Shown one piece after another: positions 1-10,665 of a DNA stretch of 64,000 nucleotides; the stretch's first letter is position 1, and the number at the start of each line of letters is the position of its first letter. The notes below the pieces were generated by a model, which worked only from the letters and a program-made list of their open reading frames with translations, was not told the DNA's origin and ran no database searches. This stretch comes from Forficula auricularia (taxonomy: Eukaryota; Arthropoda; Insecta; Dermaptera; Forficulidae): assembly GCA_024734495.1 (NCBI GenBank), contig JALMQS010000070.1, forward strand, positions 19,207,533 to 19,271,532, given 5' to 3'. The translations under genes and the position numbers were made by a program.

Positions 1-282
1 GAACAATCAATAACATAATGTTTTATTTTTTGAGGCTGATTTAGCATGGAAAGTGTGGTTTTAATAATCTATTCTCCAAAACTACAGCAAGAGTTCAGAC
101 CTACCGAGGATATCGAGCTACATAATTATCTTTTTTTATTCATCAAACTGACGTTTCCCGCCTTCCTTCTTCATTACTACATCATAGTTCTGCTGAGAAT
201 GAAATGCATGGGTCGCTAGCCATTGTTACCAAACAGGAGATTGTAGGGGCGTATTGGATTTCTTCACTGACTTTTCAAACCT

Positions 283-309
283 CTGAAGAAGGAGGGAATA
301 GTTCGAAAC
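283..309 (+). ncRNA. Hammerhead-ribozyme-like core, family 1
   Basis: CUGAAGA at 283 is followed by a decayed stem II and GAAAC at 305-309. Flanks CAAACC and GGUUUUG can pair as helix I across the core with one bulged U. Stem II has lost most of its 3' strand, so this copy is probably inactive. Confidence 0.4.
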
Positions 310-1202
310 GTCGGTTTTGGCGGAATAAAAAAGATAGTGCAAATTATCTTCTTTTTTTGGACTGCGTCTCATCGATATCCACTCAATTTCATTTATCAGT
401 CTGCTCCAAAAAATTACTCCATCTTATATTCCGATTTCAAGAAAATATCAAAAAGTATCTAGTTCAAGTTGACTTCATCTCAATCAAAAATGGACAAAAT
501 ATTGAAAAGTGGGAATTTGATAATAATAAGAATGTTAGATTTTGTATATAATAGTGGTAAAAGAGGAAAATTTAACACCATCTAAAATGGCTGATTTGAA
601 ATTATTAAAAATGCCTTTTTTAAGTGCCTATTTTAGTTATTTTTGGTGTATTGAAGTTGCCTCGCTTATTTTAAAGATTTTAGGTTTCGCTATACCAATA
701 TATACTGAAAGAGATCTTATGTTTTATGTTTTATTACGATGTAACTACGTTCCTACGTATGATAGAGTAGAAAACATAAAACATAAGATCTCTTCGAATA
801 TATTGGTATAGCGAAATCCTAAAATCTTTAAAATAGGCAGGCAACTCAGCACTAAAATAACTAAAATAGGCACTTAAAAGGCATTTTAAGTAAAAATATA
901 CATTTAATTTCAAATCAACCATTTTGATGGTGTTGAATTTTCCTTTTGCACTATTATATCCTCCTAAAATCCTGGCTATTCTTCCATTATTGTCCATCCA
1001 GGATTCCGCTTCAGTATTTTGTCCATTTTTTGATTGAGATGAAGTCAATAGGACCAGATGCTTTTTTGATATTTTCTTGAAATCTTTGGAATATAAGATG
1101 GAGTACTTCTTGGAGACGGACTGATAAATGAAATTATGGATATCGATGAGGCAGTCCAAAAAAAGAAGATACAGGCACTATCTTTTTATTCATAAAACCG
1201 AC

Positions 1203-1231
1203 GTTTCGGACGCTATTCCCTCCTTCTTCAG
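1203..1231 (-). ncRNA. Hammerhead-ribozyme-like core, family 1
   Basis: On the minus strand CUGAAGA is followed by a weak stem II (GGA/UCC plus mismatches) and GAAAC. The sequence before the core (CAAAACC) pairs with GGUUUU directly after GAAACGUC, which gives a plausible helix I. Confidence 0.5.
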
Positions 1232-1592
1232 GGTTTTGAAAAGTCAGTGAAGGAAATCCAATGCGATATTCCCCTCTGTCTCCTCTTTCAGTGACAGTAA
1301 CAATAATATATTGTATTTCATTCTCAGCAGAATTATGATGTAGTAATGAAGAAGAAGGAATAGCCTCCGAAACGTCAGTTTGAGGAATAAAAAGATAGTG
1401 CAAATTATCTTCTTTTTTTGGACTGCCTCATCAAATCGATATCCACTCAATCTCTGAATATTTTTATGGACTCTGGAGATTTCTTGCTTCTAATGCCGTA
1501 ATGGTTACAGGTAGATTGTTAAAATTACACTTTATATTATACTAAATCAGCCTCAAGAGAAATGGAAGATAAAACATTATAATTGCTGATTG

Positions 1593-2281
1593 TTTATATG
1601 ACTTAAATTAATAAATAAATAGAATTACAGAACAATATTGGAAAAAAAATTTCAAATGTAATTTTTGGAATTTCATCCAAGCATAATAATATATAACTGC
1701 TTGGATCCAGGTTTCCAGCTTAATAATTTTTTCGAAATATTTTCTTAATAATTCAAAAACTTTTAAATTTAGAAAATGTATCGTGAAAATGGAAATTACC
1801 AATTTTAGTTTAAATAGGCACTAAAAAAGGGAATTTATAGATGAAATAAGCACTAACACCCAGAATTGGGCAAAATAGGCATTATAGTCACTAACAAATG
1901 CCTCTTATTTTATTCAGAATTTAATGAAACATAGATATCATATTGGCCTAAATTTTAAGCCATAACAAAAAGACAAATAGGGCTACTAATGATAAATTCT
2001 TCAGGAAAGTTTGTACTATTAAGCTACACATTTATGTCAGGTTTTCAGATTTCTAGCTCAAATCGTTCGCTGACAAAATATAATTAAATCATCGCATCTA
2101 CGGAAGGCATACCGACTTTTAAAGATTTCACTTGTTGTTAAAGGATTGTTTTTGAAATTTTTAAAATAACTAAATATATAAAGCTTCAATTTAGAAATGT
2201 TTAAATTCTCCATTAAATAGAGAAGCTTCAAATCTGTATTTTAGATATTTATTTTATATATAATATACCTTAATTTTTTAG
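1593..2281. other. GAS8 intron, nothing recognised
   Basis: AT-rich sequence between the palindrome and the first visible GAS8 exon. Around 1805-1895 there are short repeats of the form aaataggcac that also occur inside the palindrome. No coding potential was seen. A pyrimidine tract and AG at 2280-2281 form the splice acceptor. Confidence 0.5.
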
Positions 2282-2368
2282 AATCATAAGAAGAAGTTAG
2301 CGCGAGTTAATAAGCAATTAGAATCTTTAACATGGGAACATGATACTTTAGAAATAGCCTTTGAAAAG
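2282..2368 (+). CDS. GAS8: GAS8/DRC4 exon (third from 3' end of gene)
   Basis: A phase-0 exon of 29 codons bounded by a T-rich acceptor ending in AG and by AAG|GTAAGT. It encodes a charged helical segment including LTWEHDTLEIAFEK, matching the part of GAS8/DRC4 (trypanin family) just before the xxERDEL segment (WEHEVLEQRF in vertebrates). GAS8 is a coiled-coil subunit of the nexin-dynein regulatory complex in motile cilia and flagella, linking neighbouring axonemal doublets and regulating dynein. Upstream exons lie outside the window. Splicing to the next exon keeps the frame. Confidence 0.85.
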
Positions 2369-3430
2369 GTAAGTAGAATATTACTCTGAAAAATAATTTT
2401 CCAAAATAACATATTTCTCTATATTTATTACCGCCTGAAATAAGTTTTTATTGATAAAGGCAACTTTTTATCTATTTGCTGTATTAAACTACATATGTAC
2501 TAATTGTTTTTTGTTTATATAAAAATTGCCGACAAAATTTGATCGATTTATATAATTAATAGATCATATGTATTCCGCGGTTTTTTGTACATTTTTGAAT
2601 AAAGAATGTCTTTTATTGAAAATCACTTTTAACCAAGTACATATTGACCATTATTATCTAAGCCCTTTTGCCATTTTTTGGGTAGCTTCATAAATCCATC
2701 GGTGTAGATTGTAGAACTTCTGTGGTTTATCGTCGAAAACTTGGCCAAGTGATTTTCAGCGGCGTTTCAGTCGGCCAATTTTTTACCATGAGTGTGGCAG
2801 TCCACACATCTTTGATAACTCGGAACAAATTGACGAAACTTGGTTGTTAAGTTTTGATGCATCCACCGTATAGCCCGGACCTTGCACCGTCTGACTACCA
2901 TTTGTTTCGGTCTCTGCAAAACTCTCTTGATGGTAAATATGTTCTGATGTGGCCATGCACTTGACTTTACCATACAACCTGGCCCCTCACACATATTCAA
3001 TATTTAATAAAATTATTAATAATCATGTAGGGGAGGGGGTTATGCATTTTTAGACTCCTGGGGGTCCTCTGATTATGTATACAAAATTTGGTTGAGTTTG
3101 GTACAAGAGTCTAGATTTTCATTTTTTGACCCCCCACCCCACCCCCCCATTTTGGGCGGTAGGTTTTTGCATTTTTAGATTTCTGGGGTCCCAATGATTA
3201 TGTATCCAAAATTTGGTTGAATTTGCTCAAATATCCTGGATTTTTTATTTTTAACCCCCCTCCGCCCCCCCCCCCCTTAATTTTGGGTCGATATGCACAA
3301 AAATCTAATCAGCTCTTAATCTCAATGGACTAAACCTCCGTGTGAAATTTGGTTTCGATATTCCCACTAGTTTTTGAGCTAGTTCGTCCACAAAAATTTG
3401 GTAACGCACAGACTAACTAACGGACAACTA

Positions 3431-3520
3431 GGCCCGGTTGTATGTCGCAAAGTAAATGCTTTTTACCATCTACCTTGGTTAGTGGTAAAAAGCATTTAGT
3501 CTGCGACATACAACCGGGCC
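3431..3520. mobile_element. Short TIR element (GGCCCGGTTGTATGTCGC ends), PIF/Harbinger-like MITE
   Basis: A near-perfect 90-bp hairpin bounded by the 3-bp direct repeat CTA (3428-3430 and 3521-3523). Its arms end in the sequence shared with 3534-3729, 14127-14309 and 59624-59776. A 3-bp TWA-type duplication with GGGCC-like ends is typical of PIF/Harbinger. That assignment is inference, since no transposase is present. Confidence 0.7.
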
Positions 3521-3533
3521 CTAGACAGACTAA

Positions 3534-3729
3534 GGGCCGGTTGTATGTCGCAAAGTAAATGTTTTTTCCACTAACAAACGGTAGATGGTAAATGGAGGAC
3601 CTGGGATGGCCAATCAGATGACAGGCACTGAAAGTTCCTGTCATCTGATTGGCCATCCCAGCCCCTCCATTTACCATCTACCCTTGGTTAGAGGTAAAAA
3701 GCATTTACTTTGTTACATACAACCGGCCC
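3534..3729. mobile_element. TIR element, GGGCCGGTTGTATGTCGC family
   Basis: A 196-bp fold-back element flanked by TAA on both sides (3531-3533, 3730-3732). The arms are GGGCCGGTTGTATGTCGCAA and its complement. The central part carries a segment, ggccaatcagatgacaggca, also found in the separate GGGCCAGTTG family at 29-39 kb. Confidence 0.8.
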
Positions 3730-4215
3730 TAACTGTTATCTCGAAAAATTTAATTTTTTCGATGTTCACTTATTAGAGCTTTTTTGTAGACCGAAATGCC
3801 ATGGTTTCAATCAATTTTTTTAATCAAAATACTTCCTACCGTTTTTGAGATATTTCGAAAAAAAGAAGGAAAAAACACTTTTTTCATACACATTTACAAA
3901 ACTTGACCATACTCTGTGTGATAAAGTAAAAATTGGCCGACCGAAGCGCCGCTGAAAATCACTTGGCCAAGTTTTTCAACGATAAGCTACAGAAGTTCTA
4001 CACCGATGTAATTATGAAGCTATCCAAAAAATGGCAAAAGGGCTTAGATAATAATGGTCAATATGTACTTGATTAAAATTGATTTTCAATAAAGAAATTC
4101 TTTGTTCAAAAATGTACCAAAAAACCGCGGAGACTTTATATGATCTAATATAATAAAACCATACTCTTAAACTCGACATTTACAATAAATTGAATTTTAT
4201 TTAATTATACAATAG

Positions 4216-4425
4216 ATGAAAAAGGAACGTGATGAGTTACATTGTCGATTCGTCTCAGCCATTCTAGAAACGCAGCAAAGAACGGGGCTGCGTAATACGT
4301 TATTAGAGAAGAAATTATCTGCTCTTAATGAAATATTAGAGCAGAGAGAAGCGCAGATGGCTGAAGTAATGGTGGCCGCCCGATTAGATCCAGTTGCAAT
4401 GGAAGCAGTTAACAAAAAATTGGAG
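4216..4425 (+). CDS. GAS8: GAS8/DRC4 exon (penultimate)
   Basis: A 70-codon phase-0 exon from an AG acceptor (aatag|ATGAAA) to GAG|GTAGGA. It begins MKKERDELHCRFVSAILE, continues through QQRTGLRNTLLEKKL and ends VAARLDPVAMEAVNKKLE. These segments align with the conserved C-terminal half of GAS8 (KERDELYRKF, EVQQKTGFKN, AASNLDP in vertebrates). The whole exon is predicted coiled coil. The ATG at its first codon is internal, not a start. The preceding intron (2369-4215) is filled by the mariner relic and its nested insertions. Confidence 0.92.
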
Positions 4426-4485
4426 GTAGGAATTTGGTGATTTTCATTTAAAAAAAAAATTACTAATAATAAATCTTTTGCATAG

Positions 4486-4704
4486 GAATTATTGAAAACC
4501 AAGAATACTACAATCCAAGAACTTCAATATGAGTTAGCTAGAGTATGCAAGGCGCATGATGATTTAATTGATACTTACGAAGGCAAACTAGCCCATCTAG
4601 GAATCCCGAAAGATGAACTTGGCTTTGAACCTCTTAGAGTTAACCTCCCATTTGGTGATCAATTAGGTTTAGGTCCAGCAGGTCTTATTTCAAATAATCA
4701 GTAA
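4486..4704 (+). CDS. GAS8: GAS8/DRC4 terminal exon
   Basis: The exon starts after AG at 4484-4485 behind a 60-nt intron and ends at TAA 4702-4704, 72 codons. It encodes the diagnostic GAS8 C-terminus: TKNTTIQELQYELARVCKAH, then a DDLIDTYEGKLAHLGIP segment, then GFEPL and LGLGPAGL near the end. The QYELAxVCKAHxDLLxTYEAKL and GxGPAGL motifs are conserved from insects to human. Gene orientation and the intact frame across three exons suggest a functional gene. The downstream UTR lies in AT-rich DNA, with an aataaa near 4915 as one possible polyadenylation signal. Confidence 0.93.
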   Translation, partial: ELLKTKNTTIQELQYELARVCKAHDDLIDTYEGKLAHLGIPKDELGFEPLRVNLPFGDQLGLGPAGLISNNQ

Positions 4705-5490
4705 TGCCTTCAAGAATTTGTATTTTCCTCATAAATAATACAACAAAAATATGCTTCTAATCATTGAAAAAGTTGAGATTTTTATAAAAAGAATTATGTG
4801 AAACTATAAAAGAACAGCTGCGAAGCCCGCCTTCTTGCTCTCCAGAAGTCTTCTTGATTTTTTGACCCTTAACATTCCTGGGTTTTAAAATAATAATTTA
4901 AATTTTCTAATTTTAATAAATTTGACATAAACTACTTTGGGATTTTAAATGAGTGGCTCGCGACAGACAACATAAGCGCTTTATAATAGAAAAAAATATT
5001 ATTTTTGAGGTCATATTGGAATCATAGTATTATAGGCTGATAGTATAATAGTACACTACGGTGCAAAAAAATCGAACCACCAATAAAACCTTTATTAAAT
5101 ACCAAATTATTTTTAAAACTTTTACAAATAACGATATAATTTGTTCTATTAACTCTTAAACTAACATACTCAATAAATTTTGTTGATAGTTTTTGAATTT
5201 TATAAAAAAAATAAGTAAAATTAAATTAAAAGATACAATTACAAATTATCATACTTACATTTAAATAAAGTTTTAATAAATGGTCAAATTCCATTTGAAA
5301 TATCAATAAAATGAATCATTTTGAATTTAGCATCATTGAGAGAAAGATAAAATATACAAAATGAATATTTCTGAAGTTCAACCAGCTCAAATTGTTTGCC
5401 TAATACTCAAGGGCTAAGTCAATGATAAGTGGCAAGTACACTTTCAATAAGAAATAATTTCAATAATGTATGGTTACTTGTGAAAAAATT
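4705..5490. other. Intergenic AT-rich DNA after GAS8
   Basis: Contains the presumed GAS8 3' UTR. No ORF, RNA gene or repeat unit could be identified in it. Confidence 0.5.
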
Positions 5491-5494
5491 AAAT

Positions 5495-6482
5495 ATGATT
5501 TTGATTTGAGGCAACTAATTTACTATTGGTTGAGTTTGGTCCAAAGGTCTAGAATCTTCATTTTTTACTTTCCTCCTCATTTTTTAAACGAAAATGTCAA
5601 AAACTACATCCTCATTAGAAGCAAAGTTGTAGATGTTGTAATTTTTGACATTTTTGTTTGAAAAATTTTGAAAATAAACACCCAAAATTAGGCGGAAGGT
5701 CAAAAATGAAGATTCTAGACCAGTGGTTCCAAACCTGGGGGCGATCACCCCCAAGTGGGCGATTTGGGTTATCAGGGGGGCAATAAATAAGTGGGGGCGA
5801 TGAATATTCAAAAGGGGAAAAATTAAAATTAAAATTAAAATAATACTCTACAAGATGAACCTTATCAAGGTCAAAGAAATTATTTCATCATTCATCGCCA
5901 AGTTTGATGTTCACAAGGTAAATATTGGCCGTAAATAGCTGATTCAGTTTCCGACCCTTAAAAAGTGCTCACTGTCAGATAACGAGAGTCCTGAACTCCC
6001 AGAAGACAAAATCCTAATTTTTACTGATCACCTTGACCAGTTAAAAACTGACATTGAATCAAGATTTGAAGATTGACTAAGTTACAAATTCCGGATTGGA
6101 TTCTAGATCCAATCTCGTTTGAAGCTGCGGATAAGCTTGATAACTCTTTGCAGACGGAGTTTCTAGATCTGAAGTATGACTGTGAGCCGAAAATCATTTT
6201 CAAGCAGAGCGGTTACGAGTTAGCCTGGGTGAAGCTTATGGATACTTAACCACAACTGTGGAGAAAAACTGTAAAAAATGTACATTGTTTAAAATAATAA
6301 AACTGCTTTATTATTTACACTTTACTTCAAATTAAAATTAGGCATACAATGAAAATTAAAAGGGGGCGATAGGTGTTACTCAACCTCCAGAAAGGGGAGA
6401 TGAGCCACAAAAGTTTGGGAACCACGGTTCTACTAGACCTTTGGACCAAACTCAACCAACATCAGTAAATTATAGTTGCCAC
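5495..6482. repeat. Palindromic G-run-related repeat split by a hAT element
   Basis: The left arm (ggcaactaatttactattgg, then gttgagtttggtccaaaggt) is the reverse complement of the right arm at 6428-6482. The inner part 5581-5665 is a stem-loop (aaacgaaaatgtcaaaaact against its complement). The hAT element 5721-6427 interrupts the right arm. Confidence 0.65.
5721..6427 (+). mobile_element. Internally deleted hAT transposon (ZBED/SCAND3-like transposase fragment)
   Basis: Ends CAGTGGTTCCAAACCTGG and its imperfect complement (gtttgggaaccacgg) are of hAT type. The left flank TTCTAGAC fits the usual hAT target; the right flank starts TTCTA and then diverges. Between them, 5855-6240 reads as a decayed fragment of hAT transposase C-terminal half in several frames: KILIFTDHLDQLKTDIESRF and, further on, EFLDLKYDCE and KQSGYELAWVKL. 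The N-terminal BED finger and the catalytic core are missing, so the copy is dead. Confidence 0.7.
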
Positions 6483-6485
6483 AAG

Positions 6486-7882
6486 ATTATATAATTTGGG
6501 ATGTAAATATATTCTTAAAAAAATACATATAAATAATAATTCGGTAATAGAGTCCCTAGAGACTTTAAAGAACTCGTCAGATCAAACTGGTTATTGGTTG
6601 AGAAGCCCCAATAAGACACCATTCTTGCTGAAATGTTTTGAAAAAATAAGTCCATTCAGGCACTTGATTCAACCATATCCAAGATCTCCCATATATGATA
6701 CGAATCTGAGAATATTAAACTATTTATTAAAAGTGGATTTAAATTTTAACAATGCTTCAAACACCATCCTATCACATAATATATCCTTCAAAATATATAT
6801 AAATAAATTTTATAAAGAGCATTATCAGATATTTACAGATGGATCAAAAAGAAATAATGACTTCTCAGCAATGAGTATATACGACCCTCAATTAAAAACT
6901 GGAAAAGCTTATATTCTTCCTAAGGAAGCATCTATTTTCACAGCAGAAGTAATGGCTATCTACGAAGCAATAAATTATATAAAAAATGTCAATTGTAAAA
7001 AGTTTATAATCTGTTCAGACTCCTTATCAGTGCTAACAACAGTGAAAACAATAGAATTTGCCAAATTAAATTTTCTTCTATTGAAAATTAAAAAAGAAAT
7101 AAAAAGTCATTCTGGAATTTGTGCGAATGAGAAAGCAGATGCAATGGCCAAAAATGCTAGCATAAATTTTCCAACAAAAGCAATCCCAGTGAACGATATA
7201 ATGACTACAATTAAAATGAATAATAATAAAGAATGGCAAAGACAATGGATAGAATCTTCAAGACTTAAGGGTTTCAACCTTTATTTGTTGAGAAGTAAGG
7301 TTGGCAGAATTCCATGGTATCATGAAATAATTGGACCTAGAATATTTTATTCTACTATAAATAGAATGAGACTAAACCATGCTCTGTATCCGGCTCATCT
7401 TTTTAAAATAGGACTGTATGATGAGGGAGAGTGTTCATGTGATGGTATATCATGGGAATGTCTCAATCATATGATATTTAGTTGTCCAAAGTTTAGATTT
7501 AGAGATAGATTAGAGGGTGAATTGATTGCCAACGATGTTCAAAGACCATGGAATTTGACGCATCTTTTGTCTTTTGAGAGAGCAGAAATATACAAATCAA
7601 TGATTAGGTTTATCCTAGCAAATAAGATCAAGCTATAGTACAATTGACAACTGCAGTTATTATACTTAGTTTATATTTTGGCTGTGAATGTTTTATTATT
7701 TGTGACATTTTTTCATTATTTATTTATTTGTTTATTATTTATTTGTTAATTTATTGTTTTATTTATTTATTTATTATTTTCATTGTCTGTGATACTATTT
7801 GATAGTTTATAAACTCATGGTAGACTGGCTACAATGGAATTCATTCCGAGGCCATTAGGAGGAGAGAAAATAATAATAATTC
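6486..7882 (+). pseudogene. 5'-truncated LINE: RNase H and C-terminal part of ORF2
   Basis: An open frame 6496-7638 (380 codons) encodes the end of an I-group LINE ORF2 product. It has an RNase H domain with IFTDGSK (about residue 115), TAEVMAIYEAI and CSDSLSVL acidic positions, then NEKADAMAK. The usual 'WVPSHVGI' stretch before NEKAD is shortened to HSGICANEKAD, an apparent internal deletion. A C-terminal cysteine/histidine region follows (CSCDG...CLNHMIFSCPKF). The reverse transcriptase and endonuclease are absent. The 3' end runs through an AT-rich UTR to a short (AAT)n tail near 7870. Differences from the element at 19.5-24 kb show it is a separate lineage. It is not a host gene. Confidence 0.8.
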
Positions 7883-7969
7883 TTTATAATCTTTTTAATA
7901 AGCTTTCTACTATCTTTCCAAAAAAAGAGTATTTATTTTATTTATTTTTTATATTTAATTTGGGTGTAC

Positions 7970-8872
7970 AATAAGACCTGGTTTCCATCTGTTTTTTACT
8001 TTACCATACAGGATATGATCAAGTATTGTAATCGTGCATGAAAAAAGTGGTTTTTTCCTTCTTTTTTTCGAAATATCTCAAAAACGGCTGAAACTATTTT
8101 GATTAAAAAAATTGAGCGAAACCATGGCATTTCGCTCTACCAAAAAGCTCTAATAAGTGAACATCAAAAAAATTATATTTTTCGAGATAATAAATGTTTT
8201 GTCAAAATATCTGTTAGTTAGTCTGTCTGTTATTCTGTTAGTCTGTGCGTTACCAAATTTTTGTGGCTAGCTAGCTCAAAAACTAGTGTGAATATCGAAA
8301 CCAAATTTCACACGTAGTTTTGGCCCATTGAGATTAAGAGTTGATTAGATTTTGGTTCATATCGACCCAAAAATAAGGGGGGTGGAGGGGGGGGTCAAAA
8401 AATGAAAATCTTTGCCATTTACCAAATTCAACCAAATTTTGTATACATAATCAATGGGCCCTCAGTAATCTAAAAATGCAAAAAATAACCGCCCAAAATG
8501 GGTGGGGGGGTCAAAAAATGCCAAAATGGGGAGGGGAGGGTGTAGGGTCAAAAAATGAAAATCTTGGCCATTTACCAAACTCAACCAAATTTTGTATACA
8601 TAATCAATGGGACCTCAGTAATCTAAAAATGCAAAAACTAACCGCCCAAAATTTTGGGGGGGGGGGCAAAAAATGAAAATATAGGCTCTTGTACCAAACT
8701 CAACCAAATTTTGTATACATAATCAGTGGGCCCCCAGAAGTCTAAAAATGCAAAAACTAACCCCCCTCCCCTACATGATTATAAATAATTTTATTAAATA
8801 TTAAATATAAGGAGAGGGGCCAGGTTGTATGGTAAAGTCAAGTAGATGGCCACATCAGAACACGTCAGCTTA
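7970..8872 (-). repeat. G/C-run interspersed repeat, full-length copy
   Basis: Reverse orientation relative to 2945-3935 and uninterrupted, about 900 bp. The right-block equivalent (tttactttaccatacaggat) is at 7996, followed by tandem ~115-bp units each with a G run (8370-8780), and the left-block equivalent (ccaggttgtatggtaaagtc) is at 8820. It contains no real ORF. Confidence 0.65.
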
Positions 8873-9004
8873 TTTTAGTATTCATCAGGTTCATACACCC
8901 TGAGAATGGTATTCTTTTGCTACTTTTCCAATTCGATTATCTTTCAATTATCGATTTATATGGAAACTTCTCTCTCTTCTGCAAATGCCGATTATTTAAT
9001 ATAG

Positions 9005-9469
9005 GAATGTTTATGTATATTCATCATCATTGAGTATACAGTCCTAAGACTGGTTTGATGCAACAATCCGTCTCCACTCGACTCTGTCCCCCGCCAGCTG
9101 TTTGACCTCTCTAAATGTCTGGCATCCCATATCCCCAATTATTTGGTTGAAATATTCTAATCTGGGTCTTCCCCTTCCCCTTTTCTTTCCCACCTCCCCC
9201 TCCAAGATATCCCTAAGCAGTCCCCCATGACTCAGTGTGTGCCCCATCATCTGACCTCTTCTCTTCTTCAGACTCTTCCACAAGGTTCTTCTTTCTCCGA
9301 TTCTTCCAAGAACTTCTTCATTTGTAATTTTATCCATCCCTTTGATATTCATCATTCTTCTGTAGCACCACATTTCGAAAGCCTCTAATCTCTTTCTCTC
9401 CGCTTTTCTAATTGTCCAGGTTTCACACCCGTACATGGCTATGCTCCATACATATGTCTTCAATAGCAA
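9005..9469 (-). pseudogene. RTE-clade LINE fragment, 3' part of ORF2
   Basis: 141 codons of the C-terminus typical of RTE-type endonuclease-reverse transcriptases: LLKTYVWSIAMYGCETWTI, then MWCYRRMM and GRGRPRLEY. The short 3' UTR ends in ATGATGATGA-like sequence (minus strand, around 9020), as expected for RTE elements. At 9470 the element jumps to the opposite strand (9490-9726). Confidence 0.8.
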
Positions 9470-9489
9470 CTTCCTGTTTTCTAAGCTGA

Positions 9490-9726
9490 TTGAGGAGGAG
9501 CATAGTAGTTTTTGTTTATCAAATCAAAAATATATCAATTAACCAAGAAAACCTAGAAGGAGTTAAGGAATTCCGCTACCTAGGAAGTAAAATAACATGG
9601 GATGGGAGGAGCGAAAACGAAATTAAATCGAGAATTGCCCAAGCAAAAATGGGGTTTAATTCAAAACAAAAACTACTATGTATATTATCAGACTATTTTC
9701 CTGGGGAAAGAGAGGGACGGGTGTAA
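9490..9726 (+). pseudogene. RTE-clade LINE fragment, inverted 5' segment of the same insertion
   Basis: Encodes KEFRYLGSKITWDG and then EIKSRIAQAKMGF, the segment that in RTE proteins immediately precedes the LLKTYVW part found on the other strand at 9044-9469. The head-to-head arrangement of adjoining protein segments at one junction is the pattern left by twin priming during LINE insertion. It is a fragment only, with no domain intact. Confidence 0.75.
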
Positions 9727-9953
9727 CGCTTGGAGACAAATAATTATATAAAAAATGTTTATTCAAGTTTTTTTTTTAAATTATTTTTACAAATTGGAGA
9801 ACAAAGTAAAAACTTTTTTTAAGCCCTGGTAGGCTATCCGCAAATTTTGGTTGAAATAAAGTTACCCATTTAACAATTCGATTTTTTTCGAATGTCCATA
9901 TTTTCCTACTGGAAGTTCTAAAATCTAATCAGATCTTTATTTTGGAAATACAA

Positions 9954-10663
9954 TCTAGTCCAGGCAAATTACGATTTGAACATGGAAAATGCTTGTTATC
10001 TATAAATCTTAGAATTTAAATAAAAAATTGGTTCAATAAACGTTCAAGTCAACAAAATTTACTAGAGAATGAGACAAAAATCAAGTTTCTAGGAAGATTG
10101 GTATTCATTTTATGAAGCAAAAACTGCGATTTTTTGCAAAAAACTGCAAACTTCAACCTCATTGCGGCACTGGTTACCATTATCCAATTAAGATTAAACT
10201 TTGTTTAAATTGTAGCAAATTTAATCTAGTTTAAAAATGTATAGAGTGGTCTTTGTCGAAAACGTGTTCCTTCATGGTCAAAATGGGGAAAAATAAAAAA
10301 AAATACGAGTTCTAGGGATTTTCAAAAGTGATCCCGAAGGCTGTTTTTTGACAGGCGCTAGTAGCGGTTTTATTTAACCCAAATAGATGAAATTGTTATC
10401 AGTTTACGCATAATTTAAAGAGTTTAAATTTATCTAATTGATATATTTTTGATTTGATAAGCCGTTTTAGAGTTATTTAAAGAAAAACTGAAAAAACTCC
10501 GAAATTTTTTCCTTTTGAGGGGCGTAGAAAAATTTCCACAACACAGATTTGGGGGAAAACTTAGTGTAGTAATATTGGAGTACCAATAAAGGTATTCTAG
10601 CAATAAAATCTTTACCGGTAATTATTTCCTGTTTATGCTATTTTTTCACCTAATTTGCCTGGA
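9954..10663. mobile_element. TIR element with GTCCAGGCAAATTA ends
   Basis: TAGTCCAGGCAAATTA at 9952 is repeated in inverse form (taatttgcctggacta) at 10650-10665. If TA is the target duplication, the element is about 710 bp with 14-bp TIRs, consistent with Tc1/mariner-type insertion. No transposase ORF was found inside. Confidence 0.5.
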
Positions 10664-10665
10664 CT

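Larger units (their letters stand above)
1..1592. mobile_element. 1.6-kb palindrome carrying hammerhead-like cores (PLE terminal-repeat type)
   Basis: The two halves are reverse complements with the centre near 755. The outer ends match (gaggctgatttag near 36 against ctaaatcagcctc near 1542), as do the inner arms (gatcttatgttttat near 712 against ataaaacataagatc near 776). Each arm is itself a smaller inverted pair of hammerhead-like cores: clear at 283-309 (+) and 1203-1231 (-), degenerate near 150-176 (-) and 1347-1375 (+). The core sequence is the same family as the element at 50212-50703. No coding region was recognised. It lies in an intron of GAS8, upstream of the first visible exon, and may begin left of the window. 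Confidence 0.7.
2945..3935 (+). repeat. G/C-run interspersed repeat, full-length copy
   Basis: Ordered parts recur across the window: a left block ending ctttaccatacaacctgg; tandem units of roughly 115 bp with an A-rich phrase (ccaaattttgtatacataatc, reverse orientation here) and a run of C or G; and a right block with ttcgagataaca-type and AAGTAAAA ends. The left block (ACTTTACCATACA) and the reverse complement of the right block (ACTTTATCACACA) resemble terminal inverted repeats. Two TIR elements (3431-3520 and 3534-3729) are inserted in this copy. It has no coding potential. Confidence 0.6.
2558..4155. mobile_element. Mariner-type transposon relic with palindromic ends
   Basis: Ends are inverted: a copy of ccgcggttttttgtac near 2575 is mirrored near 4120. 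Just inside both ends is the C-terminal coding region of a mariner transposase: readable on + at about 3950-4078 (KFFNDKLQKFY, then DNNGQYVLD and stop) and mirrored on the minus strand at 2625-2765. The + strand at about 2855-2940 encodes PPYSPDLAPSDYHLFRSLQ, the third catalytic-Asp region of mariner (DD34D) transposases. A G-run repeat (about 2945-3935) interrupts it. The reading frame is destroyed. The relic sits inside a GAS8 intron. Confidence 0.75.

Noticed and set aside
3417..3776. ORFs on both strands through 3.4-3.8 kb
   Set aside because: They read the arms of fold-back MITEs; palindromes give mirrored open frames.
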